Part shown: positions 17,235 through 26,337 of the stretch, piece after piece
Position numbering within the stretch: position 1 is the stretch's first letter
Layout of the letters: each line of letters begins with the position of its first letter
Origin: Bordetella hinzii LMG 13501
Lineage (GTDB): Bacteria; Pseudomonadota; Gammaproteobacteria; Burkholderiales; Burkholderiaceae_B
Direction: 5' to 3'
DNA length: 64,000 nucleotides
NCBI RefSeq assembly: GCF_001548475.1
Contig: NZ_LRUJ01000001.1
Span: 62,001 to 126,000 of the forward strand
Position numbers and translations under genes: made by a program
The notes under the pieces: model-generated
Told to the model about the DNA's origin: nothing
Databases searched by the model: none
The model's input: only the letters and a program-made list of their open reading frames with translations

Positions 17235-17987
17235 TTATTTGAATTGTTCGCGCGCCTGGCGCGCCTCGGCGCTCTGGCCGCAGACGAGCGCCTGGTCGAC
17301 GTCCATATAGGTGCTGACGAAGTTCAGCGCATTGGCATGGGCGTTGACGCTTTCCTTGCTCATCTTGACCACGTGCGAGGGCGATTGCGCCACCTTGGCC
17401 GCCAGCGCGCGGGCCCGTTCGACCGCTCCCCCGTCCGGGGCCAGCCAATCGGCCAGGCCCCATTCCAGCGCCATCCCGGCCGGCATGCGCTCGCCCAGCA
17501 GCATGATCTGCTTGGCCCGCGAGGCGCCCACCCGGTTCACCAGGCGCGGCACCGTGTGCCACACCAGCGGGATGCCGATCTGCACTTCGGGCACGTAGAG
17601 AAAGGCGCTTTGCGCCATCACCCGCCAATCGCAGGCCAGGGTCAGCGCGATGCCGCCGCCGACGTTGAAGCCTTCGATGGCGGCGATGGTCAGCTGCGGC
17701 AGGCTCTCCCAGGCCTTGCACATGCGCGCGCCGGTCGAAGCCAGGTAGCGGCGCTCGTCCAGCGTCTTGTCCTCCAGCGCCCAGCGCTGCGGATCCTTGA
17801 GATCCACGCCCGCCGAGAAACCCTCGGCGCTGCCGGCCAGCACGATGGCCGTGATATCGGTGCGCGATGCGTAGCGGTGCGCCACGTCGATGAGTTCGTT
17901 CATGGCCTGCAGCGACAGCGCATTGCGGCGCTCGCCCCGGTCATAGGTGACCACGGCCACGCCGCCGGTTTCCTCGATCTTGATCAT
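17235..17987 (-). CDS. Enoyl-CoA hydratase/isomerase family protein
   Basis: 250 residues starting MIKIEETGG, with AAGGAG upstream at good spacing. The crotonase oxyanion-hole motifs are EGFSAGVDL and EGFNVGGGIALTLACD. The segment EVQIGIPLVWHTVPRLVNRVG holds the region of the usual second catalytic acid, though the match to classical hydratases there is loose, so an isomerase, dehalogenase-like or thioesterase role is possible. It acts on the CoA ester presumably made by the CoA transferase encoded 23 bases upstream. Confidence 0.87.
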   Translation of the reverse strand: MIKIEETGGVAVVTYDRGERRNALSLQAMNELIDVAHRYASRTDITAIVLAGSAEGFSAGVDLKDPQRWALEDKTLDERRYLASTGARMCKAWESLPQLTIAAIEGFNVGGGIALTLACDWRVMAQSAFLYVPEVQIGIPLVWHTVPRLVNRVGASRAKQIMLLGERMPAGMALEWGLADWLAPDGGAVERARALAAKVAQSPSHVVKMSKESVNAHANALNFVSTYMDVDQALVCGQSAEARQAREQFK

Positions 17988-18010
17988 TGCCTTCTCCTTT
18001 GTTGTCGTGG

Positions 18011-19204
18011 TCAAGCCTGGCGCACCGCGCCCGCATCGATGGCCGCGGCGATATCCGCATCACTGAAGCCGAAGCGCCGCATGACCTCCCGGCTGTGCTC
18101 GCCGATACCCGGCGGCGGCAGGCGCAGGGCCCCGGGCGTGCGGTCCAGCTTGACCGGAATGCCCGTGACGCGGTACTGGCCGATGCGGGCCGACATCTGG
18201 CGCTCGCCGGTGTGCTCCAGCGCCAAGGCCTGCTCGACGCTCAGCATGGGCGCGCAAGGCACGCCCAGGTCCATCAATTGGCGGAACAGCTCCTGGCCGT
18301 CGAACTTGGCCAGCTGTTCGCTCAGCGCCTGGCGCAGGGCCTCGCGATTGACCACGCGGTCGCTGTTGCGGCGAAAGCGCTCATCGGCCGCCAGCTCCGG
18401 CTTGCCCAGCACGTCGCACAGGCGCGCGAACTGCCGGTCATTACCCACGGCCACGAACATCTTTTCGGTGCGCGTGGGATAAAGGTCATAAGGCACGATG
18501 TTCGGATGCCCGTTGCCGGTGCGCGCCGACTTGCCGCCATTGAGCGCATTGGAGGTATGCGGATGCAGCATGCCCAGCGCGGTGTCGAACAGGGTCACTT
18601 CGATGGACTGGCCCCGGCCGGATTTCTCGCGCTCGTACAGGGCCAGCAGCACGCCGATGACGGCGTTCATGCCGGTGGAGGTATCGACGATGGGGATGCC
18701 GATGCGCACCGGATCCAACGCCGGATCGCCGTTGATCGACATCAGGCCCGAGATCGCCTGCACGGCCGCGTCGTAACCGGGCAGGCCACCCATCGGACCG
18801 GTCTCGCCGAAGCCCGAGACCCGGCAGTGGATCAGCCTGGGAAAGCGCCGCGCCAGCGCGGCCGGATCCTCTATGCCCCATTTACGCCAGGTGCTCAGCT
18901 TGAAGTTCTCCACCAGCACATCCACGTCTCCGAGCAGCTTGAAGAGGATGTCGCGCCCGGCCGGCAGCGAAAGATCCACGGCCAGGTCCTGCTTGTTGCG
19001 GTTCAGGCCGATGTAATAGGGCGCGTCGCCGTCCACGAAGGGAGGACCGTAGCCGCGCGTATCGTCGCCGTCATACGACTCGACCTTGATCACCTCGGCG
19101 CCATGGTCGCCCAGCATCTGGGCGGCGAAAGGGCCGGCCAGCACGCGCGAGACGTCCAGGACCACGACCCCGTTCAGGGCCGACTTGCTGATTGTGCCAA
19201 CCAT
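18011..19204 (-). CDS. CaiB/BaiF family (class III) CoA transferase
   Basis: 397 residues starting MVGTISKSALNGVVVLDVSRVLAGPFAAQMLGDHGAEVIKVE in segments, the family opening. NRNKQDLAVDL, VENFKLSTWRKWGI, RVSGFGETGPMGGLPGYDAAVQAISGLM (catalytic Asp in the GYD region) and GNGHPNIVPYDLYPT follow in order. It moves CoA from a donor such as succinyl-CoA or acetyl-CoA to a carboxylate. Upstream Bug and downstream crotonase genes are 10 and 23 bases away. It is a clear paralogue of the CoA transferase at 39424. Confidence 0.92.
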   Translation of the reverse strand: MVGTISKSALNGVVVLDVSRVLAGPFAAQMLGDHGAEVIKVESYDGDDTRGYGPPFVDGDAPYYIGLNRNKQDLAVDLSLPAGRDILFKLLGDVDVLVENFKLSTWRKWGIEDPAALARRFPRLIHCRVSGFGETGPMGGLPGYDAAVQAISGLMSINGDPALDPVRIGIPIVDTSTGMNAVIGVLLALYEREKSGRGQSIEVTLFDTALGMLHPHTSNALNGGKSARTGNGHPNIVPYDLYPTRTEKMFVAVGNDRQFARLCDVLGKPELAADERFRRNSDRVVNREALRQALSEQLAKFDGQELFRQLMDLGVPCAPMLSVEQALALEHTGERQMSARIGQYRVTGIPVKLDRTPGALRLPPPGIGEHSREVMRRFGFSDADIAAAIDAGAVRQA

Positions 19205-19214
19205 GTCGGGGTCC

Positions 19215-20207
19215 TTATTCGTTGCGGGCGCCGGAGGCCTTGACGATGGGCGCCCAGCGTTCGACTTCCGCCTGCATGTAGGCGCCGAAAGACTGCGGCG
19301 TGCCGGGCTGGAGGACAACGCCCAGGCCCGTCATGCGCTGCTGGAAATCAGGGCGGGCCATCACCTTCTGCAAGGCGTCGTTCAGCCTGCGGATCACCTC
19401 GGGCGGCGTCCGGGCCGGCGCGATGAGGCCATACCACGACGAGACGTCGAAATCCGGGAAGCCGGATTCGGCCATGGTGGGCAGCTTGGGATCCGAAGCG
19501 ATGCGTTCCTTGGTCGTCACCGCCAGCGCGCGCATGCGGCCGGTCTGCACGAAGGGCCACACGGTGGGCACGTTGTCGAACATATAGGAGACCTGGCCCG
19601 CCATGACGGCCACGCCGGCCGGCGCGCTGCCGCGATACGGCACATGGGTCACATCGATGCCCGCGGCGCGCTTGAACATTTCGCCGGCGATATGGATGGA
19701 CGTGCCGTTGCCCGAAGAACCGAAGGTCAGCGTGCCCGGATGGGCCTTGGCATAGGCCACCAGCTCCTGCACGCTGTGCACCGGCAATTGCGGATTGACC
19801 ACCAGCACGCTCGGGATCTTGCCAACCAGGCCCACCGGCTCGAAGTCGGTGACCAGGTTGAAGCCCGGCTTGTCGTATAGCGTCTGGTTGATGGCGCTGG
19901 TGACGGCGACCATCAATAGCGTATAGCCGTCGGGCTTGGCGCGGGCCACCTGCGAAGCGGCGATATTGCTGCCGGCGCCCGGCTTGTTTTCCACCACGAC
20001 CGATTGCCCCAGCTCGGTGCCGATCTCCGAGGCGATCATGCGCGCCATGGCGTCGGTGGGGCCGCCGGCGGCGAAGCCCACTTGCAGCGTGATGCTGCGT
20101 TCGGGATAGGCCGGGGCCGCCCCGGCGGCCCCGGCCGAGCCCAGCACGAGGGCCAGCGCGCCCGTCAAAACCGGCTGGCGCAGCCAACCGCTCCACGATC
20201 CTTGCAT
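19215..20207 (-). CDS. Bug-family TTT substrate-binding protein (Bug 3)
   Basis: 330 residues beginning MQGSWSGWLRQPVLTG, with a signal sequence ending near AAGAAPAYP. SITLQVGFAAGGPTDAMAR is the GGxxD ligand loop, followed by VENKPGAGSNIAA, KPDGYTLLMV, and PYRGSAPAGVAVMAGQVSYMFDN. GGAG lies seven bases before the ATG. It is the first gene of the operon Bug-CoA transferase-crotonase-Bug and diverges from the IclR regulator, whose probable operator lies in the 105-base gap. Confidence 0.92.
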   Translation of the reverse strand: MQGSWSGWLRQPVLTGALALVLGSAGAAGAAPAYPERSITLQVGFAAGGPTDAMARMIASEIGTELGQSVVVENKPGAGSNIAASQVARAKPDGYTLLMVAVTSAINQTLYDKPGFNLVTDFEPVGLVGKIPSVLVVNPQLPVHSVQELVAYAKAHPGTLTFGSSGNGTSIHIAGEMFKRAAGIDVTHVPYRGSAPAGVAVMAGQVSYMFDNVPTVWPFVQTGRMRALAVTTKERIASDPKLPTMAESGFPDFDVSSWYGLIAPARTPPEVIRRLNDALQKVMARPDFQQRMTGLGVVLQPGTPQSFGAYMQAEVERWAPIVKASGARNE

Positions 20208-20273
20208 AGTTGTCTCCGGTGTCTTATCGAATGGATCGGGATAGTACGTAAAATGCACAAGATCCATATCAAA

Positions 20274-20294
20274 GGTGTACACATAGTGCACACC
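20274..20294. promoter_or_regulatory. Palindromic operator between Bug 3 and the IclR gene
   Basis: GGTGTACAC (20274-20282) and GTGCACACC (20286-20294) are inverted copies matching at eight of nine positions around an ATA spacer. The site lies 67 bases before the Bug 3 start and 18 bases before the IclR start. IclR-family proteins commonly bind such palindromes between divergent genes, so this is the likely binding site of the regulator encoded at 20313. Confidence 0.65.
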
Positions 20295-20312
20295 ATCCCG
20301 AGACCAGCCACC

Positions 20313-21086
20313 ATGCCGACATCCTCCGGACCCCGTACCCTGCTCAAGGGCATGCATGTGCTCAGCCTGCTCAAGGCTGCCGCGCCCGCCGGCCTGGGCG
20401 CCACCGAGGTCGCGGTCCAGACCGGCCTGGACCGCGTCAATGTGCAGCGCCTCTTTCTCGCCCTGGAGGCCAGCGGCTGGGTCACGCGCAACAAGGCCGG
20501 CAAGCGCTTTTATGCCGGCGACGACGCCGACAGCATGCAGGCCCGGCTGTGGACGCCGCCCGGCGTGAGCCGGGACCTGATCGTGGCGGCCATCGAGGCG
20601 GCCCGCAGGCTGGCGCGCCAGCTGGGCGATGCGGTCTTTGTCATCGGCCGCGACGGCAACGAATCGGTCGGCATCCACCGTGAAATCGGCGACTACCCCA
20701 TGCAGATCCTGGCCAGCTATGCGGGCAAGCGGCACCCCATGGGCGTGGGCTCGGCCGGCATGGCGCTACTGGCCAGCTTGTCCGACGCCGAGGCGCGCGC
20801 GGTGGTGCGCGCCAACTCCCCCCGGCTGGAGGAGTACGGCGGCATCAGCGCGGAGATGATCGACCGCCTGCGCGTCAATGCGCGCCAGCGCGGCTATGCG
20901 GTCATGCAGAACTACGCCGTGAGCGGGGCGCTGGGGGTGGGCTGCGCGCTCACGCGCGCCGAGGGGGTGCCGGTGCTGGCCATGAGCGTGAGCGCCATCA
21001 CGGACCGCATGCCCATCGCGCGCCAGGCGGAGACGGCCCGCCTGCTGCGGCGCGAGCTCGACGGCCTCAAGCGCTTTCTCGATTGA
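20313..21086 (+). CDS. IclR-family transcriptional regulator
   Basis: 257 residues. The N-terminal winged helix spans about residues 8-65 (LLKGMHVLSLLKAAAPAGLG, then VNVQRLFLALEASGWVTR). The C-terminal effector domain runs from about residue 90, with HPMGVGSAGMALLA, RGYAVMQN and AVSAITDRM as the conserved segments. It most likely controls the divergent Bug-CoA transferase-crotonase-Bug operon through the palindrome at 20274-20294, sensing the transported acid or its CoA ester. An upstream ATG at 20253 would start inside the operator and lacks a ribosome site. Confidence 0.88.
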   Translation: MPTSSGPRTLLKGMHVLSLLKAAAPAGLGATEVAVQTGLDRVNVQRLFLALEASGWVTRNKAGKRFYAGDDADSMQARLWTPPGVSRDLIVAAIEAARRLARQLGDAVFVIGRDGNESVGIHREIGDYPMQILASYAGKRHPMGVGSAGMALLASLSDAEARAVVRANSPRLEEYGGISAEMIDRLRVNARQRGYAVMQNYAVSGALGVGCALTRAEGVPVLAMSVSAITDRMPIARQAETARLLRRELDGLKRFLD

Positions 21087-21338
21087 CCATGGGCGCCGCC
21101 GCCACGTATTAGCAAATCTTCAAAATCCATAAAGCCGCCGGCGGCGTTTCGCCGGCACTTTTACCTAGGATTTTCCCTGATAGGCATGAACGGAAGGCAA
21201 GGCTGCGCGGCGGCTTTTCCCTCTGTGAGGTGCCTATTCATTAGCAACGCTTATGGATTTTGCTGCAACTCTAATTTGAATCCGCCGCCCCGGCTCTTTA
21301 AGGTGAGCGCCTGTTCCCTTCATCCACAGGAGCCATCC
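21087..21338 (+). promoter_or_regulatory. Control region of the sulfur operon with repeated elements
   Basis: The 252-base gap holds two copies of ATTAGCAA (21108-21115 and 21240-21247). Each is followed within three to five bases by one arm of a 12-base perfect inverted repeat: CAAAATCCATAA (21121-21132) and TTATGGATTTTG (21251-21262). AGCAA (21243-21247) and TTGCT (21260-21264) also form a LysR-like dyad. The stretch from 21150 to 21300 is AT-richer than its surroundings. This is the expected promoter region for the thiol dioxygenase operon; the LysR gene at 27859 is a candidate regulator. Confidence 0.5.
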
Positions 21339-21926
21339 ATGCAGCAAGCCCATCCGGGGGCCGGCGAGATCCGCGCCACCATCGACCAGATCAAGACCTT
21401 GTTCGCGCAAGAGGGCGAGAACCGCGCCACCCTGGCCCGGACGCTGGACAAGCTCATCGGCCTGGCCGGGCACAAGGACTGGTGGAATGCCGAGCGTTAT
21501 CCGGCGCCTGAAGAGGGCGAGCTGCAGGCCCGCTACCTGATCCAGGAAGACGAGGACAAGTCGTATGCCCTGTATCTGAACGTCATGCGCCCGGGCAAGA
21601 AAATCGTGCCCCACAACCATACGACCTGGGCCTGTATCGCCGCCGTCGAGGGCGTGGAGCTGAACTACACCTACGACCGCCAGGACGACGGCAGCCAGCC
21701 GGGCCGCGCCACCCTGGCGCAGACCGGCACCGTGGTGGTCGCGCCGGGCAGCGGCATCGCCCTCATGCCCGATGACATCCATGCCGTGCACATCGAAGGC
21801 CAGGACGTCATCCGCCATCTGCATATGTACGGCCGCGCCCTGGAGACACTGGACCGCCGCATGGCCTTCGACCTGGAGCAGGGCACCTGCCAGCAGATGG
21901 CCATAGGCGTTAAGACGCGCAAGTGA
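21339..21926 (+). CDS. Cysteine dioxygenase-type cupin (thiol dioxygenase)
   Basis: 195 residues starting MQQAHPGAG, with AGGAG six bases upstream. The cupin core carries [21 protein letters not shown], giving two iron-binding His, and [10 protein letters not shown], giving the third. This 3-His arrangement and the length fit bacterial cysteine dioxygenase or 3-mercaptopropionate dioxygenase. It would oxidise a thiol to a sulfinate with O2. It is the first gene of a rightward operon with a C-S lyase, a rhodanese and an amino-acid ABC transporter; its stop shares bases with the next start (GTGA). The exact thiol is unknown. Confidence 0.82.
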   Translation: MQQAHPGAGEIRATIDQIKTLFAQEGENRATLARTLDKLIGLAGHKDWWNAERYPAPEEGELQARYLIQEDEDKSYALYLNVMRPGKKIVPHNHTTWACIAAVEGVELNYTYDRQDDGSQPGRATLAQTGTVVVAPGSGIALMPDDIHAVHIEGQDVIRHLHMYGRALETLDRRMAFDLEQGTCQQMAIGVKTRK

Positions 21927-23119
21927 GCACAGACATGCCCAAGGACTTGAGCAAGGCCCCCTCGGCCTTCGCCACCCGGTTGCTGCGTGCCGGCCGGCCC
22001 CACCAAGGCTGGGTCAATACGCCGGTCACGCGCGCCAGCACCTATGTGTTCGACAGCGTGGCCCAATGGCGCGACACGCGCCAGCGCCGCGGCCAGGAAC
22101 GCCTGCCCTCCTACGGCGCGCGCGGCACGGACTCCACCTACGCGCTGGAAGATGCGCTGGTGCTGCTCGAAGGCGGCTATCGCGCCAAGGTCTTCCCCAC
22201 CGGGCTGGCGGCCATCGCGGTGGTGATGCTGGCCTATCTCAAGGCCGGCGACCATGTGCTCATCACCGACGGCGTGTACGAGCCGGCGCGCGCGCTGTGC
22301 GCGCAAAGCCTCGCGCGCCTGGGCATCAGCCACGATTTCTACCAGCCCGACGGCAGCGACCTGGCCGACAAGATCCGGCCCAACACGCGCATGATCTACG
22401 CGGAGAATCCCAGCTCGCTGGTCTACGAGATGATGGACCTGCGCGCGGTCTCGGCGCTGGCCAAGCGCCACGGCTGCCTGCTGGCCGTGGACAACACCTG
22501 GGGCTCGGGCCTGCTGCACCAGCCCCTGGTCCTGGGCGCCGATATCTCCATCATCGCCGCCACCAAATACCTCAGCGGCCACGCCGACGTGATGATGGGC
22601 ACCGTGGTCACCACGCGCGAGGCCTGGCCCGAGCTCGAGACCGCCCAGGTCAACTATGGCCAGACCGTCGGCGCCGACGACGCCTATCTGATGCTGCGCG
22701 GCCTGCGCACCCTGCCGGTGCGCATGCGCGCCCACCAGGAGAACATGCTGGAGGTCGCCGGCTGGCTCAAGCGCCATCCGGCCGTCGCCCGCGTGTATTG
22801 CGCCGCCTATGCCGAAGGCGCGCAGCGCGAGATCTTCGAGCGCGATTTCCGGGGCAGCAATGGCCTGGTGTCGGTGGAGTTCGCTGCGCCGGCCGACAAC
22901 GCCCGCATGGAAGCCATGATCGATGCGCTGGACCTGTTCGGCATCGGCGCCTCCTGGGGCGGCTATGAAAGCCTGGTCGTGCCCATGAACATGGTTTCCG
23001 CGCGCAGCCTGTCGTCGTGGTCCGGGCGCGGACCGATGTGCCGCTTCCATATCGGGCTGGAAGATCCCGCCGACCTTATCGCCGACCTGGACCGCGCCTT
23101 TGGCGCCCACCTTTCGTAG
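21923..23119 (+). CDS. PLP-dependent cystathionine beta-lyase-type C-S lyase
   Basis: 398 residues from a GTG at 21923 that overlaps the previous stop; an ATG at 21935 is the alternative. Cys/Met-metabolism family motifs: [36 protein letters not shown] (phosphate and substrate contacts), [15 protein letters not shown] with the PLP Asp, and the Schiff-base Lys in [15 protein letters not shown] near residue 215. The C-terminal [11 protein letters not shown] is typical for cystathionine beta-lyase MetC. It cleaves a C-S bond to give a thiol or sulfide plus pyruvate and ammonia. Beside a thiol dioxygenase and rhodanese it probably acts in catabolism, not methionine synthesis. Confidence 0.88.
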   Translation: MSTDMPKDLSKAPSAFATRLLRAGRPHQGWVNTPVTRASTYVFDSVAQWRDTRQRRGQERLPSYGARGTDSTYALEDALVLLEGGYRAKVFPTGLAAIAVVMLAYLKAGDHVLITDGVYEPARALCAQSLARLGISHDFYQPDGSDLADKIRPNTRMIYAENPSSLVYEMMDLRAVSALAKRHGCLLAVDNTWGSGLLHQPLVLGADISIIAATKYLSGHADVMMGTVVTTREAWPELETAQVNYGQTVGADDAYLMLRGLRTLPVRMRAHQENMLEVAGWLKRHPAVARVYCAAYAEGAQREIFERDFRGSNGLVSVEFAAPADNARMEAMIDALDLFGIGASWGGYESLVVPMNMVSARSLSSWSGRGPMCRFHIGLEDPADLIADLDRAFGAHLS

Positions 23120-23156
23120 TCCCGGCGCCGGCTGGCGCCATCACCCTGTTCAATCC

Positions 23157-24719
23157 ATGGCAATCACCCACACCATTCGCGCGCGCGAAGACGCCGCCAC
23201 GCTCAAAGACTGGCTGCACGACGGCCGGGAGATCGCCCTGCTGGACGTGCGCGAGCACGGCCAGTACGGCGAATCCCATCTGTTCTACGCCGTCAACGTG
23301 CCCTACAGCCAGCTGGAATTCGAGGCCGCCCGCCTCGTGCCGCGCAAATCCACCCGCATCGTCGTCTACGACCAGGGCAACGGCGTGGCCGACAAGGCCG
23401 CCCAGGCGCTGCGCGCGGCCGGCTACGGGCAGGTGGCCGTGCTCGACGGCGGAGTCCAGGCCTGGCAGGCGCAGGGCTATGCGCTTTTTGCCGGCGTCAA
23501 CCTGCCCAGCAAGACATTCGGCGAATTGGCCGAACACGAACTGCACACGCCGGCCATCAGCGCCGAGGAACTCAACCGGCGCCTGGCCCGCGGCGACGAC
23601 CTCGTGGTGCTGGACGGCAGGCCCTATGCCGAGTACCAGAAAATGAGCATTCCCGGCGCCACCTGCTGCCCCAACGGCGAGCTGGCGCTGCGGATCGACG
23701 AACTCGTGCCGGACGAAAAAACCACCATCGTGATCAACTGCGCCGGCCGCACGCGCAGCATCATCGGGGCCCAGACCCTCATCAACCTGGGCATCCGAAA
23801 CCCTGTCTACGCGCTGGAGAACGGCACCCAGGGCTGGTATCTGAAGGACTATCGCCTGGACCATGGCCAGACCCGCCGCCACGGCCTGGCCATCACGCCC
23901 GAGCAACGCGAGCGCGCCCGCCAGCGCGCCCAGGCGCTGGCGCGCCGCCACGGCATTGCCGCCATCACGCCCGAGGCCTTGCGCGCGCTGCAGGCCGAGC
24001 CGGACCGCAGCACCTATGTCTTCGATGTGCGCACTGCCGAGGAGTACGCCCAGGGCACCTGGCCCGGCGCCGCGCATGCGCCGGGCGGCCAGCTGATACA
24101 GGCCACCGATCAATACGTCGGCACGCGCGGCGCGCGCCTGGTGCTGGTCGATGGCGAAGGCGTGCGCGCCCCCGCCGTGGCCAGCTGGCTGCGCCAGATG
24201 GGCTGGGAAGTCCATGTGCTGGAGGCCGCGGCGCTGGACGCGCCCCCCACGCCCGCCCCCGGCGTGCCGGCCACGCTGCCGCGCATCACCAGCGGCCAGG
24301 CCGCCGCGCTGCTGGCCGAAGGCCGTGCCTTCATTGATCTGCGGCCCAGCATGGCCTATCGCAAGGAGCACATCGCTGGCGCGCAATGGCGCATCCGCAG
24401 CCAGGGCGAGCCCCTGGCCCACGGCGCCGTGCTGGTGGCCGACGACGCGCGGGTGGCCGAACTCTACGCCCGCGACCACGGCGGGCAGGCCGGCGCCCGG
24501 CTGCTGCTGGAGACGCCTTCGCAATGGCGCGCGGCCGGCCTGCCGCTGCAGGCCACGCCGGCGCTGCCGCCCGACGAAGCCTGCATTGATTTTCTGTTCT
24601 TCGTGCATGACCGGCATAGCGGCAACAAGGCCGCCGCCATCAAGTACCTGGAGTGGGAAACGAATCTGGTCAACCAGATCGACGAACGCGAACGCGCGTC
24701 CTACCGCTTCACCCCCTGA
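23157..24719 (+). CDS. Four-domain rhodanese-like sulfurtransferase
   Basis: 520 residues with four tandem rhodanese domains: about 10-120 (LLDVREHGQYGESHLFYAVN), 125-245 (VVLDGRPYAEYQKMSIPGA), 260-365 (VFDVRTAEEYAQGTWPGAAH) and 375-470 (FIDLRPSMAYRKEHIAGAQW). Only the second has an active-site loop with Cys, CAGRTRS at residue 195. The first has DQGNGVADKA, the third DGEGVRAPAV and the fourth DDARVAEL at that place, so three domains are non-catalytic. The active domain would accept persulfide sulfur or pass it to a thiophilic acceptor such as sulfite. There is no signal peptide. It lies 37 bases after the C-S lyase. Confidence 0.9.
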   Translation: MAITHTIRAREDAATLKDWLHDGREIALLDVREHGQYGESHLFYAVNVPYSQLEFEAARLVPRKSTRIVVYDQGNGVADKAAQALRAAGYGQVAVLDGGVQAWQAQGYALFAGVNLPSKTFGELAEHELHTPAISAEELNRRLARGDDLVVLDGRPYAEYQKMSIPGATCCPNGELALRIDELVPDEKTTIVINCAGRTRSIIGAQTLINLGIRNPVYALENGTQGWYLKDYRLDHGQTRRHGLAITPEQRERARQRAQALARRHGIAAITPEALRALQAEPDRSTYVFDVRTAEEYAQGTWPGAAHAPGGQLIQATDQYVGTRGARLVLVDGEGVRAPAVASWLRQMGWEVHVLEAAALDAPPTPAPGVPATLPRITSGQAAALLAEGRAFIDLRPSMAYRKEHIAGAQWRIRSQGEPLAHGAVLVADDARVAELYARDHGGQAGARLLLETPSQWRAAGLPLQATPALPPDEACIDFLFFVHDRHSGNKAAAIKYLEWETNLVNQIDERERASYRFTP

Positions 24720-24762
24720 CGCCGTTGGCGCCGCCATCACTACCGTCCAAGGAGAAAACCCC

Positions 24763-25599
24763 ATGCAGCCCTTCACGACTTCGATTGCCAAGCTGGCCCT
24801 GCTTGGCGGCCTGTCCGCCCTTGCCCTGGGCGCCCAGGCCGCCGGCCTGAAGGACATCCAGGCCAACAAGAAGCTGGTCTGCGGCACGCAAAGCGCCAGC
24901 GAACCCTACGCTTTCCAGGACCCGGCCACGCGGCGCTTTGTGGGCTATGACGTGGATATCTGCCAGGCCTTGGCGCGCGGGCTGGGCGTGCAGCTGGAAC
25001 ACAAGCCGCTGTCCACCGAGGCGCGCATCCCCGAGCTCAAGATGGGCCGCGTCGACGTGGTGGCGGGCTCCATGGCCTATCTGCCCGAGCGCGCCGCCCA
25101 GGTCGACTACAGCGTCCAGTATCTGCAGGGCAGCATCAAGGTGCTGGTGCGCCGCGACGACAAGCTTGCCTCCCTGGCCCAGCTCGAAGGCAAGCGTATC
25201 TGCGCCAGCAAGGGCTCGTCCTCGGCGGCCATCGCCGGGCGCGTGCTGGCCAAGTCGCAGATCGTCACTTACCAGGATCTCGCCACCTGCTACCTGGGTC
25301 TGCAGAACGGCAAGGTCGACGGTATCTCGGCCGGCGAACTGACCCTCAAGCGCTTCGAGATCGAATCGGCCAAAAGCGGCAGCGCGGCCGTGCTGATCGA
25401 CGAGCCGCTCTTTACGGAGCGCATGGGCGTGGTGGTCAACAAGGGCAACACCGAGCTGATCCAGGCCATCGACCGCGTGCTGGCCAAGATGGACAGCGAC
25501 GGCGAGCTGGACGCCATCTATGCCAAGTGGCTGGGCAAGGACTCCATCTACAAGCTCACCCGCACGTTCAAGGTCGAACCGGTCGCCCAGGCCAACTGA
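24763..25599 (+). CDS. Polar amino acid ABC transporter substrate-binding protein
   Basis: 278 residues with a Sec signal ([18 protein letters not shown]). The mature part is a family-3 extracellular solute receptor: [37 protein letters not shown] in the first lobe, [22 protein letters not shown] at the hinge, and the KGSSSAA loop. AAGGAG sits eight bases before the ATG. It feeds the two permeases and ATPase encoded directly downstream. The operon context with thiol dioxygenase, C-S lyase and rhodanese points to a sulfur amino acid or related thiol such as cystine, which is inference. Confidence 0.9.
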   Translation: MQPFTTSIAKLALLGGLSALALGAQAAGLKDIQANKKLVCGTQSASEPYAFQDPATRRFVGYDVDICQALARGLGVQLEHKPLSTEARIPELKMGRVDVVAGSMAYLPERAAQVDYSVQYLQGSIKVLVRRDDKLASLAQLEGKRICASKGSSSAAIAGRVLAKSQIVTYQDLATCYLGLQNGKVDGISAGELTLKRFEIESAKSGSAAVLIDEPLFTERMGVVVNKGNTELIQAIDRVLAKMDSDGELDAIYAKWLGKDSIYKLTRTFKVEPVAQAN

Positions 25600-25638
25600 G
25601 GATGACGCGGCGGCCCGCGAGGGCCGCCGCCGCTGCAT

Positions 25639-26334
25639 ATGGATCTGGATATCACCTTCCTCCTGCACGGACAGTACGGCGCGCTGCTGCTGGACGGCCT
25701 GAAGACCACCCTGGCGGTCTTCGCGCTGGCCTGGCTGCTGGGCATGGCGCTGGCGCTGCTCATCGTGCTGCTGCGCGCCCTGCCCCTGCGGCCCCTGGAC
25801 GCGCTCATGTCCCTCTTTGTCGAGTACCACCGCAATGTGCCGACGGTGGTGCAAATCATGGTGTGGTACTTCGGCATGCCCCAGGTGTTGCCGCCCGAAA
25901 TCAAGGCCTACGTCAACGCCGGCAACACCGAAATGTTTTTCGCGGTGATCGCGCTGGCCCTGAACGTCAGCGCCTATATGTCGGAAGACCTGCGCTCGGG
26001 CCTGAAAGCCATCCCGCCCGCCCAGGCCGAGGCCGGCCGCGCCATCGGACTGAGCTTTCTGCAGTCCATGCGCTATGTGATCCTGCCGCAGGCGCTGCGC
26101 ATCGCCGTGCCGCCCCTGGTCAACCGCTCCCTCATCCTGTTCAAGGACACCAGCCTGACCATGGTGATCGGCGTGACCGAGCTGACTTACCAGGCCAAGA
26201 ATATCGACAACCTCACTTTCCGCACCTTCGACGTGTTCGCCGTGACCACGGCGATCTACTTGCTGTGCTCGCTGTGCATCATGCTGGTGGGCAACCGGGT
26301 CGAGCGTGCCTTTCCCTCGGCATACAAGGGTTGA
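25639..26334 (+). CDS. Polar amino acid ABC transporter permease (subunit 1)
   Basis: 231 residues with about five membrane segments. [23 protein letters not shown] is the HisM/GltJ-type opening, [19 protein letters not shown] follows, and the cytoplasmic EAA loop is [32 protein letters not shown]. It forms one half of the channel with the next gene, which starts three bases after its stop. No strong ribosome site precedes it, so translation may depend on the upstream gene. Confidence 0.9.
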   Translation: MDLDITFLLHGQYGALLLDGLKTTLAVFALAWLLGMALALLIVLLRALPLRPLDALMSLFVEYHRNVPTVVQIMVWYFGMPQVLPPEIKAYVNAGNTEMFFAVIALALNVSAYMSEDLRSGLKAIPPAQAEAGRAIGLSFLQSMRYVILPQALRIAVPPLVNRSLILFKDTSLTMVIGVTELTYQAKNIDNLTFRTFDVFAVTTAIYLLCSLCIMLVGNRVERAFPSAYKG

Positions 26335-26337
26335 GCC

